This document shows positions 1 to 12,000 of a DNA stretch of 64,000 bases, piece by piece (within the stretch, counting starts at the first letter, position 1; every line of letters starts with the position of its first letter). The notes under the pieces are model-generated. The model was not told the origin of the DNA. It worked only from the letters and a program-made list of their open reading frames with translations, and did no database searches. Position numbers and translations under genes: made by a program. This stretch comes from Parapristionchus giblindavisi (Eukaryota > Nematoda > Chromadorea > Rhabditida > Diplogasteridae). The stretch spans positions 62,001 to 126,000 of the forward strand of contig CALSFV010000365.1 in assembly GCA_943737045.1 (NCBI GenBank). Reading direction: 5' to 3'.

Positions 1-775
1 ACCTATTTTTCTCGTTTTGAACTGCTCATCTTGCTTATTACGTATTTTTTCGTTTGTTGATTTGTTGATTTCTTTCACCATTGCTCCCCATTCTTCCATT
101 TGATATTAACATTCCCTATCTCCTCACTTAGTGTTTGTGTTACTCGTTTTTTCCTATATAGTGCTCTCTTAGTGTAATGGCAAGTTCGTTGATGTCCCGC
201 CCGTACTCTAATTGCTCGATTCCCTCTCGTTGCTTTGTTTTTGGCTAATAAAGTATCTTCCTTAAAAAAAGTACCTATACACAAAAAAGGCCCTTCAGAA
301 AAGTCCAAAAAAATGATTTGGTACGGTACGATTTGATTTTATATTGTCTTTCTGCATAGGACTTCAAACAACACAAGATGACAAAATATTTACATAAGCG
401 TTTCCATGAAATTCTTCCCACTACTAACTAGTAGCTTCATAATAAATCTGTAGCAGTCATCTCTCGGTTATCCGCTATCTCCCTCTACCTCAACCTCCAC
501 CACTCTACCTCTTCCTATCCCTCTCCCTCTCCTTCTCCCTCTCTCTCCCTCTGCCTCTCTACCTTTGCCTCTCTCTCTATCATTGCTTATCACTTCAAAT
601 CCTCTATTCAGTCTCACTATAGCCTGCTTCTTAGTCATGCGCCTGTGAAATGAATATAGTGAAAGATATGAAGCATGTAGGATCTATACAGGGATCGTAC
701 AATGGAAATTACGAGGGTGAAGTAAAATCCTACTTTTATCACTTTTCAATGTAGTCGATGATGAAGAGCCTAATG

Positions 776-895
776 CACAGCGTTCTCATGACTTTCAAAG
801 CAAGAACGACCGCTCAACATACAAACTCTCTCGAATACAATGGTCTCTCCTTTGTCTTGCTTTGGAAGAAAAATGGCTTGGACCAGAATACTGTG
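776..895. repeat. 120-bp segment identical to 21632-21751
   Basis: These 120 bases match 21632-21751 base for base in the same orientation, and the match stops abruptly on both sides. The second copy sits in intron 2 of a small membrane-protein gene, ending shortly before the exon 3 acceptor. Neither copy has an obvious inverted terminus. It is either a short dispersed repeat or a recent segment copy. Confidence 0.85.
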
Positions 896-1112
896 AATGG
901 GAAACAAGAAAAATTAAAATATAAGAACAGAAGCAGAGGAACAAGAGAAATGAAGAGAAAAGTGCGCAAGTTGTAATTATTAAATAAATGATTTTTAAAT
1001 AATAATATAATTAATTGATTAATATAAATATGTAGTATAACACGGATCTCCTGTTAAAATGAAAGAAGCCATGCGAGCGTTAATTAACCTAGACAATGAT
1101 GGTTTAGTTTAA

Positions 1113-1231
1113 AGGCACACCTCAAGCTATATTAATTTGGAATACTCCCCTCTGGCCACACTCTCTCGCTTGCTTTGTCTACAAGATAACATTGTTAGAG
1201 CGGAGAGCTTCAAATTAGTTCTGGTGTGCCT
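1113..1231. mobile_element. TTAA-flanked palindromic MITE
   Basis: A 119-bp element with ends AGGCACACC / GGTGTGCCT, flanked on both sides by TTAA (1109-1112 and 1232-1235). The interior has the pieces common to this family in the window: a stretch near CTCTGGCCACACTCTC and its inverted partner with AGAGCGGAGAG. Related copies lie at 13981-14093, 41473-41586 and 50395-50508; decayed ones are seen near 5830, 8400, 8895, 12370 and 24990. TTAA duplication is typical of piggyBac-type transposition; family membership is inferred. Confidence 0.75.
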
Positions 1232-1288
1232 TTAAAAAAACAAAAAAAAACACACAAAAATATTCTCTAGAAACCGGTACTACCTAAT

Positions 1289-1604
1289 GACTCGTTAAAA
1301 AATAGCGGAAAACCGAAATCGGCGACTTTCCACCCGTTAAAAAAGTACCCGGAAAGTCGAAAATGGAAACACGAAATTTGAATTCGAGCGCATGCAAGAG
1401 GTGCGGGAATTCCAATTCCGACTTTCCGAGTTGAATTTCCATTTTAACTGCCAAAAATTGATGACGGAAACCCTTAATTTGAATTCCCGCACCTCTTTGT
1501 GCGCGCGCGAATTCAAATTTCGTGTTTCCATTTTCGACTTTCCGGGTACTTTTTTAACGGGTGGAAAATCGCCGATTTCGGTTTTCCACTATTTTTAACG
1601 AGAC
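1289..1604. mobile_element. Palindromic MITE, CTCGTTAAAA-ended family
   Basis: About 316 bp with long inverted arms starting CTCGTTAAAAAATAG and containing the words GGAAAACCGAAATC and GGAAAGTCGAAAATGG. A second member is at 9852-10197 and a diverged one at 9316-9706. The short open frames that overlap it on both strands are by-products of the palindrome. Confidence 0.8.
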
Positions 1605-2423
1605 ATAACCAACTAACATCAATAAATGAAGAAATACCAACTCGGTTGTACTTGTGAGCGGGGAGGAGTATATGGAATATTTCACAATGCCTCGTCTATA
1701 TCCTATCGATACGAGATTTGCGTCTTACGACTCTTATTTCTTATCTTTCTTTACTAAACATTTCTTACAGTATTTCGATTTAAAGACATCTATATTTGCC
1801 TATTTAAAAAAAAAGAGAAAATCTGCTCATTAGTCATCGCATAAATTCACATATAGTTACAGTTACAAATTCATTCTCTTGTTATTAATATTATTATTTT
1901 TGTTATAATATTACTATTTTTATAATTATATGTAATTCACTGGCCTAATAGTGATCTCCCGCAGGACTTCATGCACCTAGAACAAAATGATAACTTGACC
2001 TTTACCTTTTTACCAAGCTAGCCTGTCAAAATTTAAACAAGAATCACAGGACGACTTAAAACTCGAGAATTATCTTCGTTTAATCCATTAGTTTGACATC
2101 ATATCGGGTACCTCTGTATCAATCTAAAGCATTTTCTAGTAAGATGGAATTTTCTAGTCATATTATCTGCTATATTATCACGTATTATCTGCACATTTTA
2201 AATAATAACAATAATTTTTTGTAACTATGAGAATTGAGGGAAAAGTTAAATTAGAATGGTTCAATATGAATCGTTTGATCAAACTGTTCGTGGTCTTAGA
2301 ATTCGAGATTTGTCTTTATCTCCACCTCTAGTTCGTCTAATCCATTAGGCTAATATCCCTGGAGATCTTCCTTCCAGGTCCCGTAGCTTCTTCTGTAATC
2401 GAATAGACACTTCGATGATAGGA

Positions 2424-2892
2424 TGAGAGAGATGGAGGGGGAGAAGGAGAGGGAGAAGGAGAAGGGGAGGGAGAAGGAGAGGAAGAGAGAGAGGGAGAGG
2501 GAATCAGAGAAGGAGAGGGAGAGGGAGAAGGAGAGGGAGAGGGAGAGGGAGAGGAAGAGGAAGAGAGAGAGGGAGAGGGAGAAGGAGAGGGAGAGGGAGA
2601 GGGAGAGGAAGAGGAAGAGAGAGAGGGAGAGGGAGAGGGAGGGGGAGTGGGAGAGGGAGAGGGAGGGGGAGTGGGAGAGGGAGAGGGAGGGGGAGTGGGA
2701 GAGGGAGAGGGAGAGGGAGAGGGAGAGGGAGAGGGAGAGGGAGAGGGAGAGGGAGAGGGAGAGGGAGAGGGAGAGGGAGAGGGAGAGGGAGAGGGAGAGG
2801 GAGAGGGAGAGGGAGAGGGAGAGGGAGAGGGAGAGGGAGAGGGAGAGGGAGAGGGAGAGGGAGAGGGAGAGGGAGAGGGAGAGGGAGAGGGA
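2424..2892. repeat. GGGAGA hexamer array
   Basis: About 470 bp of purine-only sequence on the + strand, interrupted GGAGAGGGAGAAGG at first and then nearly pure (GGGAGA)n from about 2700 to 2892. Long open frames exist in several registers on both strands (Arg/Glu, Gly/Glu and Ser/Leu repeats) only because the array has no stop codons. Confidence 0.9.
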
Positions 2893-4295
2893 CAGCTGGG
2901 AGTGTACCTTAGTACTCTTATTTTGGAAGATAGACCTCCCTAAAGCTTCAATGTTTCTTCCCAATCATAACACAGTTTATCTTGTTCTTTCGTTTTCTTT
3001 GTCTATGAGAGAGCGTTGCAAGAGCGCAGGGTAGAATTAGCTCGGACAGTGCTTTTAATTGAACTTTGATTCTTTCATGCAGAGGTATTGTGGATACCAA
3101 ATCATGGCAAATACAGAAGACCTCTGCAAAAATATTGTTTATGGTTTATCGCACTAACCCAGTGCCGTGTCTTCAGCAAGTTGCCAAAGACCTCCAGCTA
3201 CCACACATTCTGGGTGCTTCCATTGTATGCATAAAGCGATGAAGACGTCCAGAGTGACAAAAAGATGCGTGGACACATCACGACGGCCTCATCCCATGAA
3301 TAAAACTATCATCAGTTTTGGTGCATCATATCTTTCCTTTTCCTTGTACAAAAAATAATATTTATTTATTTATTTATCGTACTCCAAAGGGTGTTTCATC
3401 AAGTAAAAAATGTTCGAGTGCCAGGAAATTATGTGAAATGATTAGCTTACACCTCTTTCGCAATGCGTATTGTTCTTTTTTGTGCATTTTACATTTTTTT
3501 TAAATACTTTGACGTGACGCCGGAGCAAATTTGAAATTGTCCACTCTTGCAATGCTTTCTCGCCTTCTCTGAAAACATTGCCAGAGCGGAGTCAGCCCGA
3601 GTCAGGCTCGTGTGCGATTTTAAAAAGATACAAACGTGTTGCAATTAGCTAATGTCTATCTCGCTTCCATTCTCATTATTTCATCTTCCATCGATAGTAC
3701 AATTTTTCAAAGTGCCATGTGACATACATCCTAATCATTAGAGTACAACTGCATGCTTTATATGATATGCTTCACCTTTAATACTTCATTAGTTTGTATC
3801 TATGTTTAATATCAACAGCATGTCTGATAACAACACCACTTCCGGGAAATTTCCTTGTCCACGGGACCTTTTTGTGATAGGTCATTCTTATCGGTTCTCT
3901 CTTCACCTTCCTTTGCTCTAACCTTTTCTTCCCCACCCTCTCAGATTTGGTTATGTTGGGACCAAAAAAGTATCGAATCATTAGGGGATTTTCAATTGAT
4001 TTGGAACGGCGGCCTAGAAAATTTTCAAATGTTCCTAAGGTTTAGGGTTGGTTATCTTTCAATGAGCTACAGAATGCAGTGTAGCTCTAGAGACTATATT
4101 GGAGCGTCTATCTCCCAGTAACTCTCAACGAGGGACACTCTAAAGTGACTTCATATTCCTTGCGAAGTATTCAGTCTCTACGTGAATCCTCCTCCTCCAA
4201 CTTTAAAGGTGAGACCCGATTAGTCAGGAGTGCCCCCCCCCATCCTTCAGGCGTCTTCTCTAGTCGAATCGTAGTCTTTCTGACTCTCGAAACTC

Positions 4296-4386
4296 TCCCT
4301 CTCCCTCTTAGATCTCTCCCTCTCCCTCTAGGATCTCTCCCTCTCCCTCTTGTATTTCTCCCTCTCCTTCTGAGATCTCTCCCTCT
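4296..4386. repeat. CTCCCT pyrimidine array
   Basis: Interrupted CTCCCTCTCCCT repeats, the complement of the GGGAGA motif at 2424-2892. Similar purine tracts are found at 5490-5600, 6125-6275, 6690-6765 and in the array spacers near 33640-33780. Confidence 0.75.
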
Positions 4387-7259
4387 GCCCTTCATCCATT
4401 CCCCAAACTCGGCCCGCTCCATTAAATTCTTCGGCAATTAGCTGGATATGGCAAATCTGTAGATATCTGGAAGAGAATTCTGACTGCGAGGTCTGTCCCC
4501 TCACGTCTCTCATGTATTACATATTTAATTTTTCTTTCATTTCAACAACTTTTTCATGAGATTTGGGTGTTATGCCAGATGGGTTGCCATTAGGTTTCCT
4601 CATGTATTTCTAGGCTCTGTCTAAATGCTGCTAAAAAAACAAATTTGGATTACTTTTCGGTGATCACCAGTGCTCATTTTTGGGATTACAGTTTTCAAAA
4701 AAAATTAAATTATGGACCTATGCGGGACCAATTATCTGTTAAAAAGCTGGGGAAATAAAAGAAAAACCGAGAAACTCTCCTCATTTTACATATTCTCTCG
4801 CCTCTTTTCATCTTTCCTTTCATCATTTTTGAACGGCACATTAGTGTTTCACGCAATCCTGATTATCTCTCATTGCTTTACGCTTTGCTAAGTATCCATT
4901 AATTGTATTACATAATTTTATAGGCTAAATTCTTTGTCGATAGCTATTCGAGAATTCGTTAAACTGGAACCCTTTCTTGCTCATCCGATATTCAAATATT
5001 AGAAGTCCACGTTAGAGTGATCCACGAATATTTCGTGAACTAACTGTGAAGCCGGGATAGCAGAGCTAATCTTCATACCGTACACTATTGTCATGCTTAT
5101 TCAGGTTCTTGATCGCTAGAATCATGAATAAATCATGCTTGATGGTACAGGCCCGCTTTTTGAAAATTGGGGAAATTCGGCAATAGGTTTCGATCCCGAA
5201 CCCGCGACCGATACACCGAGGAATTGGCGAATTCTCATTACTACTTCTTGCATATTATTTGTAAATTGCATTAGAGAATCGCTAAAGGTTTGTATATACA
5301 TTCGCGGTTCTCCGTTTTTTAAACGTTTTTTCTCGTATTCATGTTTTTTAGCATGTTTTTATCGTTAGCCTTCAGGCCTCCATGATCGGGCACTTACAGA
5401 TATCCGATTCTCCTTATTGTTAATCACACGCTTTCGCAATATGTTCGCAGTATGTCGAACACGTCTGCTGAGTTTATGGGATTAGATAAAGATAGGGTGG
5501 AGAGAGGGGGAGAGGGGGGGGGGGGTAAGAGAGATGGAGGGGGAGAGGGAGAGAGAGAGGGAGGAGAAGGTCAGAGAAAGAGAGAGGTGGAGAGGAAGAT
5601 GGAGATCATTTTTTTAAAATCTTATGCGGATGATTTTATTTTATTCTTGATCGAGTTCTGAGCACCACATTTGCAGCATTTCGAACACTTATAAAATGCA
5701 TCGTCTTTGTTTTCTGGGAGAACCTTCCGATCCAAGCATATCCTCCTATAGCCGCTATGCAATCATTAAGATCCATTTTCTCGTTTACATTTATGTTTTA
5801 CTTAATCATTTACTCGCTGCATCTTTATTCTCTTAAATGCACACACCGAGCAAATTTGAAACCGCTCTGGTAAATCTTTCGCAGACAAAGAAGAGAGTTG
5901 CCAGAGCGGGAAGAGAGTTGCCAGCTTGGGGTGTAGATCGCTTTCTAAAATAAATCGCCAAGTTTTGTACAAAAATCTAGGCATAATTTACATGTAGATC
6001 GTTTGATGGAGCGGGAGTAATTATAAAGAAGGCGGAAAATAATAGTGTAAAAAGCCTCGATAGTGATTCAGTCCAGATGTGGAAGAAGATGGAAGGACAA
6101 GAGATGAATTCATTGTTTGCATGTTAAGCGAGAGAGAGAGGGAGAGAGAAGTGAGAGAGAGAGAGGAATAGAGGGAGAGGGAGAGGAAGAGGGAGAGAGA
6201 GGGGAGAGAGAGAGAGGGAGAGAGAGAGAGGGAGAGAGAGGGGAAGATAGAGAGAGAGGGAGAGTGAGGGATGGATAGCGAGAACGAGGCCAGAATAACT
6301 TCAGAATGCCTTTAGAATCAAAGGGACTTCAATATCAATGTTCTATTCCTCCGCAATTTTAGCGTTCTCTCTCATTCTTCCCGTGATCTCTCGTTTATAA
6401 TTTCTTTTTTTTTGTTTTTTTTACAAAAAATAAACTTGAAACTTCCCGCTCTGCCAAAGATCTCTCGCTTTACGAAACAGTTTTGTCCGAGCGATGATTC
6501 TCAAATTTGTTCGGGGTATCCCTTTAAAAGATGTTGATCGTATGGATAAAGGGAGATACTAGAGATGTACTCAAAGGAAGGAAAGACCAAGGAAGAAAGG
6601 GAAGATGGACTGGTGTTGTCTGACAAATGAAACTGCTCGAGATGTAGATGTGTCAGTAATTATCGGGAGTACTATTGCGCGAAGGCCCGCGGGGAGAGGG
6701 AGAGGGAGAGGTAGAGAGATGGCAGAGGGAGAGGCAGAGGTAGAAGGAGAGAGAGAGGTAGGCATACTGCGGTAGACTAGAGTAGTTACTTCATTAGTTG
6801 TAGTAACGTTTATTAGTGAGGGAAGAAAAGCTGGAGTCCACGTCAGTAAGGTAAGGCGTATGTTTTTTTCACATTATTTTTTGAAACGGATTTCAATTTC
6901 GATTTCGACAGCTCCCCTCAACATTTTCGTTGGTTTCATGGTTTCATCTTCTTCAAGCACCAAGTTCAGCCGTTTTTTTTTGAACGGAGTAAAATTCTCT
7001 CAGAGGCAGAAAAAAGCAGTTGACAGTAATCCCCCCTCCCTGACTTACTCTTCTGCACAAAGAGCTGATATGATAATTTCGAATTCTGAAATGGAATGAC
7101 CGCTCACCACTATGACCCCAATTGTAATATTTCTCCTTGCATGAAAATAATATAAATACTGCACTAAAAAGCGATAGATCACTGCGTAGTGGTTCTGAGA
7201 CTGAACAATATCAATGTCAATGTTAGGTGATTATGAAGAAATTATAGAAGTATTACTAA

Positions 7260-7679
7260 CAAGGGAAGTTTTTTATGTCTCAGTGCGACTTTCGACTAAG
7301 AGTATTTTTCCTCGATAGGTATGGGTAAAATATGATAGGAGCCCCAAAAAATTAGCTGCCACCATGCACGTTCAGATTTTATATAATTAATTTTAATTTT
7401 GTGAACATGCAATTTTCAAGTTCGCATGCATTATTTTTGACGCCACTAAGTTTTCAGTGCTCTTTCAGGGGATCCTTATTGTATATACTGCTTTTCGCCT
7501 ACGTTTTGTGATTTTTTTCAAAAAAAATACAAAATTTACAAAATTAAAATTAATTATATAAAATCTGAAAGTGCATGGCAGCAGCTAATTTTTTGGCTCC
7601 TATCATTATTTTACCCATACCTATCGAGGAAAAATACTCTTACTCGAAAGTCTCACTGAGACATAAAAGACTTCCCTTG
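7260..7679. mobile_element. CAAGGG-ended palindromic MITE (420 bp)
   Basis: The ends are CAAGGGAAG and CTTCCCTTG, flanked by a 3-bp TAA on each side (7257-7259 and 7680-7682). The arms match over nearly 200 bp each. A decayed partial copy lies at about 28620-28795 inside array gene copy 1. Together with 25226-25657 and 34491-36481 it forms a size class of about 430 bp with TTA/TAA duplications, as in PIF/Harbinger-type elements. No transposase is present. Confidence 0.8.
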
Positions 7680-8185
7680 TAAAGAAAGAAGATCCACTTT
7701 TATAGCACCACTAGATCGGATGGGAACCAACTTATGAGAACCATTTCCATATGAGAGACAAACGTTGATGACTAGACAAAGTATGCAAATAGTTCTCATC
7801 CGGTCGATTCTCATACATCTGTTATCATCCGACCTAGTGTCCTCCAGATCTTTTCACTGCTTGATTGATCTTGATAAAGAATGTTAAACTGTATCTGTAA
7901 CTGTTTTAAATTATGTGTGCTTTGAAGAACGTTATGACCTTTACATTTTATTTTATACTTATGGATATCCCACAAAGCTATCAAAGCACAAAGAACATGA
8001 TTTATTGAGTATATGTAGATTGTGAAACGGGAAAATGGCAATTTTAAATATCGTTGCTAGTATTACGATTGTAATTCTAAGTATTATAAAATGCGTGTAA
8101 TCCTCAGTGTTCATGAAAGAAATGCTAATATTTCTGCTTTATTTTGCTTCAAATGGGCTTTTCCTAAGCTTATATATGTTAAATA

Positions 8186-8306
8186 ATGTGAGCCAAATAA
8201 GTTTAACAAATTGGGTCTGTAAGTGGCGAAGATACTGCTGACCGTAGGAATCCCCACACTTTATACTCCGAATATTTAAAAATTGTTAAACTTATTTGAC
8301 TCACAT
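8186..8306. repeat. Palindromic repeat, ATGTGAG ends
   Basis: Inverted arms of about 27 bp (ATGTGAGCCAAATAAGTTTA at the left, its near complement at the right) surround about 65 bp of unique sequence. One decayed arm recurs near 8870-8895. Probably a small MITE. Confidence 0.6.
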
Positions 8307-9040
8307 AGGCTAAGCTTATCATTTCCCTGTCTCTCTTTTACTCATAGAGATGTCCATACACTTTTAGTTAACACCGCAGGCTAATTTTACTCTACGCTCT
8401 CGTAGACGATGAAAGCGAGAGAGCATTGCCAGAGCGGAGCTTTAAAAATTAGCTAATAAATATTTCTAATTTTTTGTGCTTCAAATAGCCTATTTCTAGC
8501 TATAAGCTTATCATTTCCTTGTTTCTCCTTTACTCATAGAGATGTCCATACACTTAGCCATGCTTCCGGTCCCTGTGGTCTTCCGGTCAGAATCACTCCA
8601 TGTTTGATGTCTTCATATTTCCTTCTATTCTTTTAGACGCAGTCTGCTTCATTTAGTCTTTGCTATGTTTCTGTCTATTAATATGTGCGCTCAATCACCC
8701 ATACAACGTTGTCCTTGCTAGCGTCAAGAAAGGAGCTACAAGTGGTGCTAACCGTTTCTCTCACTTTATAGCCCTGTATCATTATCACTGACCTAGCAGT
8801 GATCTCCCCCAGGGCTTAGTTTGCCTTGAATAATGTACCATTATCTTTTATAGTACTCCGAATTTTTTTAAATTGTTAAACTTTTTTCACTCACATAATT
8901 TCAGCGTAAATGCACATCTCGAGCTAATTTGAAACTCTACGCTCAGACACAACTCTTTTGCAGATAGAGTATTGCCAGGGAGTTTCAACTTTGCTCGGGA
9001 TGTGCCTTTAAGTGATCTTTTTATTGTTTAAAAAAATGTT

Positions 9041-9048
9041 TTAATTTC
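9041..9048 (+). promoter_or_regulatory. Candidate trans-splice acceptor of the innexin
   Basis: An AATTTCAG acceptor lies 21 bases before the chosen start codon and no coding exon upstream joins it. In nematodes such a site commonly receives a spliced leader, though a 5' UTR intron is equally possible. Confidence 0.4.
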
Positions 9049-9069
9049 AGTGCGGTAGGTCGCACAGAC

Positions 9070-12000
9070 ATGTACTTTCACGCAACACTTGCGCGCACAT
9101 TCATCAATGCACTATCGCTGAGAGGAGACGACGATTTCATTGATAGGTAATCAAGATCAAAAGATCAAAGATCAAAGATCAACAATTGAAATTTCAGGTT
9201 AAATTATTACTACACGCCGATAATGCTGAGCGTGGCTTGCTTGATAATCAGCGCGAAGCAGGTATGATTCACATTTATTGTGCTAATTTTACTTTCGCCC
9301 GTACTAAAAGTTTAATGGCGCACTAAAAAATAGTGGAAAACGGAAAATGGCGACTTTCCGGGGTCTAAAAAAGTACACTGGAAAACCGAAAATGGAAACT
9401 CGAAATTTGAATTCGCGGGCGCGAAAGGGCGCGGGAATTCAAATTCTGACTTTCTAGCTGCGATTTTCTGCGGTTATAAAACTTATATAAAGCCGAAATT
9501 TCATTTTTCGACCTTTATGAAGCGTAGGAACTTGAATTCCTACTTAACATCCTTTTTAAACCGCAGAAAACCGCATTTGGATTGCCAGAATTTGAATTCC
9601 CGCACCTTTTTTCGCGCCCGCGAATTCAAATTTTCGAGTTTCCAGGTGCTTTTTTAGACCCTGGAAAGTCGCCATTTTCCGTTTTCCACTATTTTTTAGT
9701 GCGCCATTAATTTACTAATTTTAACTTCGGTCTATTTTTATAAATAATACCGAAGCTGCGATCAATGAAATGAAGTTTGGGGCTATCATATTTGAATAAA
9801 AACATCCAAACAGAGATTTTAAGCTATTTACACTTTTCGAATAAACTGTTATGGCTCGTTAAAAAATAGTGGAAAACCGAAAGAGGCGACTTTCCACCCG
9901 TTAAAAAAGTACCCGGAAAGTCGAAAGTGGAAACACGAAATTTGAATTCGCGCGCAAAGAGGTGCGGGAATTCAAATTCCGACAGCGAATTTTCGCGGAT
10001 TCCATTTTTAGCAAGATGGAAGTTGAATTTCCATTTTACTGCTAAAAATCGGTGACGGAAAGTAGGAATTTGAATTCCCGCACCTCTTTGAGCGCGCGCG
10101 AATTCAAATTTCGTGTTTCCATTTTTGACTTTCCGGGTACTTTTTTAACAGGTGGAAAGTCGCCGATTTTGGTTTTCCACTATTTTTTAACGAGCCATTC
10201 CTGTACCCAAACACGCATCGACATCGCTATCCTTTCGACGGACCCCTCATGCCTTCCTATTTCCTGTTTTGTATAATATGACAAAATAATAAGAATAAGA
10301 ATAATTATATATTTATTAATTTCAGTACGGCGGCACTCCCATCGAGTGCTGGGTGAATCCCCACTCTCGCGAGAGCATGGAGGAATACATCGAGAGTTAT
10401 TGCTGGATCCAGAACACGTACTGGGTGCCGATGTACGAGAACATTCCCGATGACCACACGGCCCGGGAAGGTATTTGGACTTAGTTACATATTTTTAATT
10501 AATTAAATTATTTATTTTATTTTTAATATTATAGTTATATCATCATAAAAGTTGGATCAATAATGAGAGAAAGTCTATCTCCAGGCTTGCATGAACTAAA
10601 TTGTTGACCATTCTCTTATTATAATAATAATAAATTTATCACGTCAAGCGATCATCGCTAGGTGGGGATGGAACGGGTAAAGTCATGAGTATTCATACTC
10701 CACCATGTAGATCCGATAGTTCTTGTCAAATCATCCCTCCATCTCGGTGGAGGTCGTCCAGCAACGCGAGAGCGAGATAACGGCGTCCATACTGTAGTAT
10801 TGCGAGCCCACCGGTCCATGGTCATCCTCTTGATCTTCTGTGCCCAATTGCATTTCCTCCGTAAAGCCTCCGTATTCCAATCCTTCAACTTGGTCGCATC
10901 TCTTATCCGTTCATTCCTCCATCATATTGAAGACGAGAATTCTGTCGCAATTCTGTAATTTGAAAATATGTTTCGCCTTTTCGTCAATTACAAGGGAGCC
11001 ACAATTTTATGATTTAGCCTTGGGACGGCGAGATGAATTTATAAAAAATAAATAACTAATTTTTTTAAACATTCTAAACATAATTATATTGCAGAAAAGC
11101 AGATTGGCTACTACCAATGGGTGCCGTTCATATTGATCGCCGAGGCGTTGATGTTCTCTCTGCCATGTATCTTCTGGCGATTGCTATCGTGGCAATCGGG
11201 TGAGTGCAAGGAAAATTACGAGATTAGCCAAGCTCAAATTTTCGAGATAACTGTATCTTGCAATTGTTCGCTGCAGCCGTGCTCAAGTATACAGTTTTAT
11301 GTGAAAATACTGAAATAAATTACTTTTAAATTTACAATGAAGGCGTGAACATCAATCACATAATCATAACTTATGAAAAAAAATTTAAAATTAAACTAAT
11401 TTAATAAATTCACTTTTAGGTTTGAACATCCAGCACATAATCAATGCGGCGTGTGACGCGCAGACAATGGTAGATCAAGCCGATAGGCAAAAAGTTAGTT
11501 AACAATTACATATTTATTGATTTTTGTTTAAATTCTTGTGTTGAATAGCCTAACGATTGATGATATACCAGGAAGCATAGAATGCAGATCAGAAATGTTC
11601 CAATCCAATAGTATACTCTCATTGCCAATCCTTTGCAGGCAATGGACGCGATAGCCGCAGGCTTCGTCGACATCCTCGATCTGCAGGCACCCCAGTCCAA
11701 GATGTTCCCGAGGAGTATGCTGTCGAGGATCAAGTGCACGAGGTGAGGAGAATATTAATGAATCAATATATCAATTCAAAAGGAACTAGATCATGTTAGT
11801 CATGCAATTATGCTCATAGCATGTTCAAAAGAATGTGAAACTGTGATGAGCCAATCGGGGATCTGGGCTAGCAGAACTTACAATTAGCGAGCGTCGACGA
11901 GTGTAGTTCGTGCTATTGTGCGTATAAAATGTACTTGCATTAGAAAATGACAAACATATCTGAATACTGAGACAACGCACTGTCTGCACTCTCGCCCAAC

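Larger units (their letters stand above)
1..9047. other. Gene-poor region upstream of the innexin
   Basis: No multi-exon reading frame with convincing splice sites was found here on either strand. The content is AT-rich sequence, purine/pyrimidine arrays (about 480-585, 2424-2892, 4296-4386, 5490-5600, 6125-6275, 6690-6765) and several palindromic elements listed separately. A short spliced candidate near 3080-3300, with a 40-nt intron and an AATAAA downstream, was considered and not accepted because several frames are equally open. Confidence 0.6.

Noticed and set aside
2350..3034. Long open frames on both strands through the GGGAGA array
   Set aside because: They exist in several registers at once because the array has no stop codons; the peptides are Ser/Leu, Arg/Glu or Gly/Glu repeats.
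3080..3300. Two blocks with a 40-nt intron and an AATAAA, resembling the end of a gene
   Set aside because: All three frames are open over the same stretch and no upstream exon was found; the sequence before it is repeat-derived.
5135..5368. 77-codon frame on +
   Set aside because: No splice partner, no motif, in a repeat-rich region.
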